Shown here piece after piece: positions 1 to 5,808 of a stretch of 14,278 nucleotides of DNA (the stretch's first letter is position 1; every line of letters starts with the position of its first letter). Source of the stretch: Methanothrix harundinacea (GTDB lineage: Archaea; Halobacteriota; Methanosarcinia; Methanotrichales; Methanotrichaceae); contig DAQG01000097.1 in the NCBI GenBank assembly GCA_002502785.1, forward strand, positions 1 to 14,278, given 5' to 3'. The notes beneath the pieces were generated by a model, which searched no databases, had not been told where the DNA came from, and worked only from the letters and a program-made list of their open reading frames with translations. The position numbers and the translations under genes were made by a program.

Positions 1-1160
1 CACATTCGGCACGCTGCCTTGATGCCTGGCATGAACTGGTTAGTAGCGGTCTCCATTTGCCCTAGAAGATCAGGACTAATAAGCTGGCCGTCTCTCAGTG
101 CCATGTGGAATTTCAGAAGGTCTGCCGGAGTAGAAACGATTCCGCCACCGGCCCAATCTGAGCTGAGCGAGGTGAATTGACTGATCTCTGTATCATTCAG
201 CCACGTCTTTTGGACGGGCTTCTTCGGCTGATTGGCGGGTTCGGAACGGAACATGAGATACGAGTCATTCATCTCCAAAGGTGTGAAGAACTCGTCATGA
301 AGGTTTACATGAAACGGTTTGGATGTTACGTTCTCGATGATCCTCCCGAGTAGAACATAACCAGTGTCGGAGTAGTGGAAGACATCTCCAGGCTTGCCAA
401 CAGCGTGCTGATTATCCCTTGAGAAAGCTAGTAGCATCTCCGGGGTCCAATAGGTATCTGGATTGTCTAGGATCAACTCCAGAAATGGGGTACCGTTGAT
501 AACAGGGTCTTCGACATAGTCGGCCACTCCCGAAGTGTGGGTCAACAACTCCCTTATGGTAACTTGTTCTACGTAGTCTTTGCCTTCAAAGACAAAGAGA
601 TTCTCTAATGAGGTCTCCGGCAGATAGTCGACAATTGGGTCGTTAAGAGAAATCGCACCTCTCTCAGCAAGCATACATATCAGAGTAGCCGTGAAGACCT
701 TCCCAATGCTCGCAGTATGGAATGGTACCTCTTTTCCACCCGGTGGATACTCATAAGAGACTCCCAGCTTCTCAGAGTGCAGTAGGACCTGCAGACTTGA
801 TCGGCCTTGGATCTGTTCCTCAATTCCCGCCAAGTACCGGTCCAGATGCACCTGGACAGAAAAGCACTGACCGTCGCCGGGATCTCGGAGTCTCTCCCCT
901 TCGTCACCATGATCTTTGGCCTTCAAGTTAACTCTTAGTTGGCTGATAATGTCCCACGCTTCGTCCATTATTGCCGATATTACATCCCTGAATCCAACCA
1001 TTGCTATGGCCCTGTGAGGTGTCACCACCTGATTGAGTGTTTGTCCTATGAACGGGCTTGGTGGCACCTCCGAAGGCGACGACTCACAGCAACCTCCAAT
1101 GGGCAGTGCTACTAGAACGGCCAGCGCGGTTAGAAATGCTAGATTGGCTACCCTATTCAT
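1..1160 (-). CDS. Serine beta-lactamase / DD-peptidase-like hydrolase, exported, partial (C-terminus beyond window)
   Basis: This reading frame runs open for 386 codons from an ATG at 1160 to the window edge, so the C-terminus is missing. The start follows an AGGTG ribosome site. Residues 1-25 form a signal peptide ending in a lipobox-like IGGC, so a lipid-anchored surface protein is likely. The class C beta-lactamase/D-Ala-D-Ala carboxypeptidase fold is shown by the SxxK motif (SIGK, Ser151 and Lys154, in HTASIGKVFTA), the usual LLTHTSG stretch, the second catalytic motif Tyr263-Ser-Asp in HYSDTGYVLLG, and the GGGIVSTPADLLKF segment. The third motif (HxG/KTG) would lie outside the window. 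In this family the serine attacks amide or ester bonds; the substrate here is unknown and archaea lack murein, so an esterase or peptidase role is more plausible than cell-wall work. Its first 135 bases nearly match those of the hydrolase gene upstream (start 2507). Confidence 0.88.
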   Translation of the reverse strand, partial: MNRVANLAFLTALAVLVALPIGGCCESSPSEVPPSPFIGQTLNQVVTPHRAIAMVGFRDVISAIMDEAWDIISQLRVNLKAKDHGDEGERLRDPGDGQCFSVQVHLDRYLAGIEEQIQGRSSLQVLLHSEKLGVSYEYPPGGKEVPFHTASIGKVFTATLICMLAERGAISLNDPIVDYLPETSLENLFVFEGKDYVEQVTIRELLTHTSGVADYVEDPVINGTPFLELILDNPDTYWTPEMLLAFSRDNQHAVGKPGDVFHYSDTGYVLLGRIIENVTSKPFHVNLHDEFFTPLEMNDSYLMFRSEPANQPKKPVQKTWLNDTEISQFTSLSSDWAGGGIVSTPADLLKFHMALRDGQLISPDLLGQMETATNQFMPGIKAACRM

Positions 1161-1182
1161 ATCAACACCTATTGTGTTACTC
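1048..1182 (-). repeat. Shared 135-bp gene-start module, copy 1
   Basis: It covers 22 bases upstream of the beta-lactamase-like start plus its first 113 coding bases. An ungapped hand alignment with 2395-2529 matches at about 111 of 135 positions, including a 22-base identical block inside the signal-peptide codons. Downstream of it the two genes are unrelated. Confidence 0.85.
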
Positions 1183-1409
1183 CGCTCACTTCGTGCCCCC
1201 CAGGCGCCTCTATTTGCATATGTGAGACTTTGCCTCGGAGGGGTTGGCATCCCCAATTGCGAGTGCGTGACATGGGTTAAGGAACTGCCTGTCAGAGCTT
1301 CCCAGATCCTTTCATGCTCTAATGCTGGCAGATACTACCTTAAAAGGTTTAGGTCCTGTATCTTGTTCAATAGGCCGAACAGTGCTGCCTGGACCGGTAC
1401 AGTCCGCCC
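1161..1409. other. Intergenic spacer between the two hydrolase genes
   Basis: I see no gene here. Reading the minus strand, it follows the stop of the alpha/beta hydrolase and precedes the beta-lactamase-like gene. A weak TATA-like CATATGCAAAT lies at about 1215-1225. Around 1239-1254 there is a short GGGG/CCCC hairpin that could act in termination or be chance. The plus-strand frame at 1033-1413 is a shadow of the minus-strand gene. Confidence 0.4.
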
Positions 1410-2507
1410 CTAGCTCGATTGACGCCTGAGCCATTCCAGAATCATCTTGAGAGTCTCGTCATCCAGGCTCGTTTCAGGCGTGTTGTAGGCTGATGTGGCA
1501 GTCTCAGCTGTAAGCTCCTCGCGCGGTCTTGGTTCGTGTTTGAGGACGTGGTTGGCATTTTCGGGGTAGTAGAAGGATACGTTTGCCATCCCCTGTGATG
1601 CTTCTTCCAGTGCCCCACCGTCAAGTATCCAATCGGCTTGGATGTCCTTCTTGCCTATCACCACCAGCACTGGTACCGTGGTGTTTCGTATGTAGTCCGC
1701 GGGCCTGAAGGACCAGAATTCCCTGCTGAACGGCTGGTTGACGGGAGCGCTCAGACCTGCCACCAGGTTGTTGGCGAAGTCGGGCAGTCCTGGGTCCGGG
1801 ACAAAGGGCAAACCTTCCTCAAATCTCTGGGTCAGCGCGTGATAGCGTGAGATCAGGTCGTCGCTATCTGGCTGGCCTGCCAACAGCGACACGACCTGGG
1901 AGTTGACTACGTCGCTGAGGGCACGTCCTGGCACCCCTGTCAAAATTATGCCCGCAAATGGGACTGCGTCGGGGTGAGTCTGATAGTAGAGGACGTGAAT
2001 CGCTCCCTCGCTGCTGGTAAGCGCGAAAAGACGATCCGGGTCCACGTCTGAACGGTTGAGCAGGTGCGACACCGCACCCTTCACCTCATCGAAATGGCTT
2101 TCAAGGCTTATCTGGCCGGAGAGAAAGGCCATGTTCTTAACCGCGTGGGAACCGGAAGCGCGTTTGTCGTACCTTATGGTGACGTATCCGGAAGAGGCCA
2201 GCGCTTCTGCGAGGAGGCGGCCGCTACCATTCGTGCCGGACAGGAGCGGAGATTCCCAGTTCCTGTCGGTGGGACCCGATCCTGCTACCAGGACAACCCC
2301 CGGATACCTGCCCGGACAATCCGGGGCAGCGACGGTGGCATCAACCGTGGTCTGGCCAAGGGCCCATGAAACGTCTTCTGATTTCACCGCGAAAATGAAC
2401 GGGTCGGGTGGTATCTCCGAATGCGACGACTCACAGGAACCTCCAATGGATAGTGCTACTAGAACGGCCAGCGTGATTGGACCTGTTACATTAACTCCTC
2501 TATTCAT
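1410..2507 (-). CDS. Exported alpha/beta hydrolase (dienelactone-hydrolase/S9-like, COG1073 type)
   Basis: The product has 365 residues and starts at an ATG behind GAGGT. A signal peptide covers residues 1-25 (LAVLVALSIGGSC); the cysteine is preceded by Gly-Ser, a weaker lipobox than in its neighbour. The hydrolase fold is clear. The oxyanion-hole segment is GSGPTDRNW (76-84, the family's GSGPxDRD). The nucleophile elbow is TSSEG with Ser166, where the family usually has GHSEG. The acid is Asp288 in IGKKDIQAD and the base is His320 in NANHVLK. All three catalytic residues are in the expected order and spacing, so the enzyme is probably active on an ester or peptide outside the membrane. The substrate cannot be told. 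It lies 249 bases upstream of the beta-lactamase-like gene in the same direction and shares its leader region with it, suggesting a recruited or duplicated export module. Confidence 0.88.
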   Translation of the reverse strand: MNRGVNVTGPITLAVLVALSIGGSCESSHSEIPPDPFIFAVKSEDVSWALGQTTVDATVAAPDCPGRYPGVVLVAGSGPTDRNWESPLLSGTNGSGRLLAEALASSGYVTIRYDKRASGSHAVKNMAFLSGQISLESHFDEVKGAVSHLLNRSDVDPDRLFALTSSEGAIHVLYYQTHPDAVPFAGIILTGVPGRALSDVVNSQVVSLLAGQPDSDDLISRYHALTQRFEEGLPFVPDPGLPDFANNLVAGLSAPVNQPFSREFWSFRPADYIRNTTVPVLVVIGKKDIQADWILDGGALEEASQGMANVSFYYPENANHVLKHEPRPREELTAETATSAYNTPETSLDDETLKMILEWLRRQSS

Positions 2508-2529
2508 ATCAGAACCTCTTGTCTTACTC
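2395..2529 (-). repeat. Shared 135-bp gene-start module, copy 2
   Basis: This is the partner of 1048-1182. It includes the ribosome site GAGGT, the ATG at 2507 and codons 1-37 of the alpha/beta hydrolase. The encoded N-termini align without gaps (MNR start, TLAVLVAL-type core, IGG, CESS, PPxPF). Confidence 0.85.
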
Positions 2530-2561
2530 TACTTACAGGGCACCACCAAGTTACAGTCAGG

Positions 2562-2600
2562 AGCCTAATTAATTTAATCCATTTTTATACTCAGATATTT
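2562..2600. promoter_or_regulatory. AT-rich divergent promoter region with TATA box
   Basis: The 100-base spacer between the hydrolase start (2507, minus) and the nucleotidyltransferase (plus) is strongly AT-rich. On the plus strand TTTTTATAC at 2582-2590 is about 22-25 bases before 2609-2611, fitting a start at or very near the TTG at 2609. On the minus strand GTATAAAAATGG and TTAAATTAATTA could serve the hydrolase gene. Confidence 0.5.
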
Positions 2601-2608
2601 CTCTGTGG

Positions 2609-3040
2609 TTGTTCTATGAAGTGCTGGAGGTGGTCGAGGATTGCCTGCTGAAAGATGACGCGGGAGAGTTCATCGCCGAAGGCGCGAGGTCCGACGTCGT
2701 CCACGACCTGCTCTCGCATTTAGCCGAGGAGATAATCCGGATGAACAGAGAGAAGCAGGAGGAGACCCTGAAGGCCAGGCGGGAGGCGATCCTCGCCATC
2801 GCCGAGAAATACGGGGTCCTAAACGTCCGGATCTTCGGTTCCGTCGCCTGCGGCGAGGCCGACGATGAGAGCGACCTCGACCTCCTGGTTGAGCCGATGC
2901 CGGGATTCACCCTCCTCAAAAGCTCGGCCATGACCCGAGAGCTGGAGGGGCTGCTGGGCCGAAGGGTCGACGTGGTGAGCGAACGGGGCCTTAGGGAGCG
3001 GATTCGTGACCGCGTTTTGAAGGACGCCATCCCCCTTTGA
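2609..3040 (+). CDS. MNT-type (minimal) nucleotidyltransferase, toxin-antitoxin related
   Basis: The C-terminal 99 residues are a typical minimal nucleotidyltransferase domain. IFGSVACGEADDESDLDLL contains the GSxxxG motif (Gly77, Ser78) and the metal-binding Asp89 and Asp91, and the ending VDVVSERGLRERIRDRVL is the usual family tail. Such proteins work beside HEPN proteins; known MNT antitoxins AMPylate and silence the HEPN ribonuclease toxin. No HEPN gene follows here. The start is uncertain. Met45 (2741) has a good GAGGAG ribosome site nine bases ahead and would give a family-length protein of 99 residues. However, codons from 2621 to 2740 are open, GC-rich at third positions and in the same frame, and a TATA box fits a near-leaderless TTG at 2609. 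The extra 44 residues may be the remains of a fused small domain. Confidence 0.75.
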   Translation: MFYEVLEVVEDCLLKDDAGEFIAEGARSDVVHDLLSHLAEEIIRMNREKQEETLKARREAILAIAEKYGVLNVRIFGSVACGEADDESDLDLLVEPMPGFTLLKSSAMTRELEGLLGRRVDVVSERGLRERIRDRVLKDAIPL

Positions 3041-3044
3041 GGTC

Positions 3045-3150
3045 CTACAAGGTCAAGTACTCGCGTATTCCGACCTGGGACCCTGCTTTTGCCGCTTTCT
3101 CTGCGGACGTCAGAAGCTCCGATGCGACCTTTTCATCGACGTAAGCTCAT
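3045..3150 (-). pseudogene. Remnant of YgiT/MqsA-type antitoxin (C-terminal third only)
   Basis: From 3146 down to a TAG at 3045-3047 the minus strand reads AYVDEKVASELL, then TSAEKAAKAGSQVGIREY and LTL. This closely resembles the C-terminal third of small YgiT-type zinc-finger antitoxins, which typically have CGEAYVDEEV and then a helix. The zinc-finger half is absent. Immediately before Ala there is an ATGA start/stop overlap with the toxin remnant, in the wrong frame for this piece, so a deletion appears to have removed everything between the antitoxin ATG and the CGE motif. It lies tail to tail with the nucleotidyltransferase gene, five bases apart. The family call is from remembered motifs. 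Confidence 0.6.
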
Positions 3151-3418
3151 GATCTTCTCCTCGATAAATTCGCGTCCCATTACTCCTGGTCGGGCTCATA
3201 GACGGTCACCACAACGATGGAATTGTCCTCCTCAATAATGGCGACTACCACGTGAATCGGGCGGCCACCACACCACCCGAAGATCAAGCGGCTCCGGTAA
3301 GGGCGTGTCGTCAGGATGGTCCTCGATGACGACCCCCATCCGAGAGAATTTTGCGTACATCCTCAGCGCTGATATTCCGCTCAAACATCCGCTGCAACTC
3401 ATGGACGCGGAATATCAC
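3147..3418 (-). pseudogene. Broken DUF4258-family toxin-like gene
   Basis: Reading from a GTG at 3418, three frames must be joined to recover one DUF4258-like protein: VIFRVHELQRMFERNISAED and VRKILSDG, then VIEDHPDDTPLP, then SRLIFGWCGGRPIHVVVAII and EEDNSIVVVTVYEPDQE. The shifts sit at a GGGGG run (3333-3337) and a GG pair (3294-3295), each readable as one extra G. A TAA at 3180-3182 then falls where family members continue, and WDANLSRRRS follows to the TGA at 3147-3149. DUF4258 genes are commonly paired with a downstream YgiT-type antitoxin, as here. The product cannot be made intact. Assembly errors could explain the two homopolymer shifts, but not easily the nonsense codon together with the antitoxin deletion. 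Confidence 0.68.
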
Positions 3419-3656
3419 ATTTGCGCCCTTTTCCTTCAGATCCTACGCCTCGGCCCCCCTCAAACTCTCCTTGAAATCCCGCACCTGTCTCCTTCTCGGA
3501 GGGCTCGACGCCGCCAGTTTGGCTAGTTTGACTAACGAGGTCTATGCCCCTAAATTGCGGACTGCCTTCACCGCCCATATCAAGCGGATCAATTGCTCAG
3601 CAATTATATCAGGTTTTCATAATTCTTGCATGAGCAATGTGTTCATGTGGGTTTGA
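3419..3656. other. Decayed or intergenic stretch upstream of the DUF4258 remnant
   Basis: I see no intact gene. On the minus strand a short frame with a GTG at 3484 behind AAGGAG encodes VRDFKESLRGAEA and a stop, in frame with LVKLAKLAASSPPRRRQ before it. It may be the tail of another lost antitoxin-like protein, but I cannot name it. Plus-strand frames across 3305-3656 are shadows with no recognisable motif. Confidence 0.4.
3591..3605. repeat. Perfect palindrome, 7-base arms
   Basis: AATTGCT-C-AGCAATT sits between the C25 gene tail and the toxin-antitoxin remnant. It could be an operator of the former module or a weak hairpin; it has no T-run typical of a terminator. Confidence 0.4.
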
Positions 3657-5621
3657 CTATCCGTCAGGATCGGTTGTGGTGGTCGAATAGCTGTAGAAGA
3701 CGCCGATGCGTCCTTTGACCGGACCGGTTGGTCTCTCCGGCGTTTCGGGTGAAGAGTTAATTTCTTCGACTCTGACCTCCATGGCAGGGTCGCCGAGACA
3801 AAGGTTCATCTTGACGTTGTCGGTGGCGTAAGAGGACGTTCCGTACTTGGCAACCACCTCGACGTTGGCGTCGTTGAGGATCCACCCGAGGTCGCGTATC
3901 TCCTCGTTGCCGATGGCATCGAAGAGGTTCTTGTCAAAATCGTGGTTTGGCACCGTCCAGGAGGGCCGGGTCGCTCCCAGAAAAGCGACCGCAGAATCGT
4001 CGTCCTTGACGAAAGCCTCGGCAAGACACTCGCCTGATTGGTCAAGGGCGGCGTTGGCACAGGCGACGCTGAAGATTACAGGGGTCATCTCCCCGTTGTT
4101 CAGAGCGTGGGCGTCCGATGTTGTGTACTCCTGACCTGCAGAGTTCCAGTCGGTACCCCAGTAGGTGTAGTATCCATGCCCTCTGTAGTTCACGATTCCC
4201 ACGCCCGAATCGATGGCAGCCTTAACGTCGGCGTTGGTGGCGGCGTTTCCCCCTTTGGATGGGAGGGCACCATAGGCCGTCTCGAATATGAAGGGATTTG
4301 CGTAAGAGGTCGTTCTTATCGCCTCTTTGCATCCCTGGTACTTCCCTGGGGCATCCTGTGCATGGGCTACTAGTAAAACCCTATCGACCCAGTCACCAGC
4401 GGGCGGATTTTTCTCGTAGGCCAGAATCTTGTTCACCTGCTGGCTTACCTCGGCATCGCTATTGGCGGATATCCGGCCTACTGCAAGCTCTGGGTAGAGG
4501 TCGCCGCCTACAACACAGCCGTACCAGTAGTCGCTCGGAAGGGTCATATCCGGGAAATAGTCCCTGAAAGTCGACGAAGGATTCCAGTTGGGATTCCAGG
4601 GCAGACGACCGATGTCGCCCACCAGGAGCACATATTCAAGTTCCAGATGAGAAGCGTAAACGCCAGAAATGACGTTTTTGACATCTGTTGCCGATGGCGT
4701 GCTCGAGGAGGTGAAGTAGTAGGAGACGCAGGGAACCCCGTTCTCACCGTGTCAGTCGAGGAGGGGCTTTATGCTCGCCGAAGACGTCTGGCCGTCATGC
4801 CTTATCGATAAATACTTCACAAGATCAGAGGTCTGACCCGGCTCATCGATTCCCACATCTCCAATGAGCGGAAGATCTTTCCCTGAAACTTCTGGCACCT
4901 TCACCGTTAAGTCAAGAGAGTCGTAGTTCAAGATCACGTCTTGATACATCCTGGCAAACTTGGGCTCCACCGCATTTTTGGAAAGGGTCCCACCCTCGTA
5001 ATCTAGCCTGACCCTTATGTGGTCGTAGACTCTTATCTCCCCGGAAGCCGGATTGAATGTCACGGGGTTCACCTGAAGGTCCACGACTTCAAGATCGCGC
5101 CAGGTTCCGGATTCACCAACCTCGACGAGCTGTTCAGGACGAAAAAGGTTCTGAGAGTAGAACTCTTCATCGATCACAAAGGCGCGATCCTCATCGGAAA
5201 CTTCCCAGTCAACCTCAGGCGTCTGGAACGGATACACATTGTATCCTCTGTACGCGGAGTATGATGCATCGAGAACGGCGGCCCTGATCGATGCTCCCTG
5301 GGGTACGGCTATCGTCTCTTTTATCACCGGAAGCTGCGGCCTTCCCACCTCTGACGTGGTGGCCCGGTCCGAGATTGTCAGGATCTGGAAGGCTTCGCCC
5401 GCCTCTTCCGTCTCCTCCACCCTCAACCCTCGAACCAGTAAGTCGATGACCGTGCCTTCGGCATCCGAGCTCAAAAGCAGAACTTCCGCGATATCTTCGG
5501 TGCCGTTTAGGATGAAGCTTTCGCTGCTGTTTCTATCCTCGATGCCGATCATTGACGTCAACCCGTTTGCGGCATACGGCATCAAAGCCAGAGCGATCAT
5601 CAATGTCATAAGTTCCTTCAT
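3657..5621 (-). pseudogene. Gingipain-like C25 peptidase, secreted, interrupted by one in-frame TGA
   Basis: One continuous frame of 655 codons runs from ATG 5621 to TAG 3657-3659, with a single internal TGA at codon 290 (4752-4754). Codons 1-289 encode a signal peptide (MKELMTLMIALALMPYAANG) and a C25-type propeptide/N-terminal domain. Codons 291-654 encode the catalytic domain: LEYVLLVGDIGRLPW, then the catalytic His482 in VNYRGHGYYTYWG and Cys521 in VIFSVACANA, as in gingipains. The last 20 residues (GRIGVFYSYSTTTTDPDG) begin a PKD/Ig-like domain that then stops. The flanking codons hold together across the TGA, which stands where family members often have Trp, so a TGG to TGA change is likely. 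The upper half alone would be an inactive secreted propeptide; the catalytic half has a GTG at 4631 but no signal peptide. It diverges from the quinoprotein gene. Confidence 0.85.
4752..4754 (-). other. In-frame TGA splitting the C25 peptidase frame
   Basis: The frame reads SIKPLLD-TGA-HGENGVPCVSYYFTSS without any shift; exactly 40 sense codons separate the TGA from the GTG at 4631. TGA is used as an ordinary stop by the nucleotidyltransferase and DOMON genes in this window, so a recoded sense meaning is unlikely. Confidence 0.85.
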
Positions 5622-5664
5622 CCTTCAGCCCCCCCATCGACGCTCACCTTCAACGCTCTTTGAA

Positions 5665-5674
5665 GATATAAAAT
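5665..5674 (-). promoter_or_regulatory. TATA box for the C25 peptidase gene
   Basis: On the minus strand ATTTTATATC lies about 45 bases before the ATG at 5621, predicting a leader of about 20 bases. That leader carries a run of seven G (5629-5635) seven bases before the ATG, which serves as the likely ribosome site. Confidence 0.55.
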
Positions 5675-5752
5675 CCTCTTCCAGGGGAGAACTTCGTGAA
5701 CGGAAAATTTAGGCGGGCTGTCGGTTACCAGGATCACATTCTCGATATTTGA

Positions 5753-5766
5753 GGAAAAAATAAATG
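5753..5766 (+). promoter_or_regulatory. Possible TATA element for the quinoprotein-DOMON gene
   Basis: GGAAAAAATAAATG lies about 45-55 bases before the proposed TTG start at 5809. The spacer also holds GAGGAGGT at 5766-5773 followed one base later by ATG and six codons (MVNIMD), then the real ribosome site GAGGTGA at 5797-5803. The mini-frame is probably meaningless because its spacing is too short. Confidence 0.35.
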
Positions 5767-5808
5767 AGGAGGTAATGGTCAATATAATGGATTAAAGAGG
5801 TGACCGTT

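Noticed and set aside
680..910. Short minus-strand frame inside the beta-lactamase-like gene
   Set aside because: It is out of frame with the 386-codon frame carrying SxxK, HTSG and YSD motifs; it has no motif of its own.
1638..2568. Plus-strand frames opposite the alpha/beta hydrolase
   Set aside because: They are antisense shadows of a gene with a complete catalytic triad; no ribosome sites or motifs.
3657..3659. Pyrrolysine readthrough of the C25 terminal TAG
   Set aside because: The frame beyond gives only 16 residues without similarity to the expected PKD continuation before a TGA.
4752..4754. Selenocysteine or other recoding at the C25 TGA
   Set aside because: Nothing SECIS-like was recognised, TGA ends other genes here, and the family commonly has Trp rather than Cys/Sec at such a place. 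A nonsense change or error is simpler.
5775..5795. Six-codon leader peptide before the quinoprotein gene
   Set aside because: Its ribosome site ends one base before the ATG, too close to work, and no attenuation structure follows.
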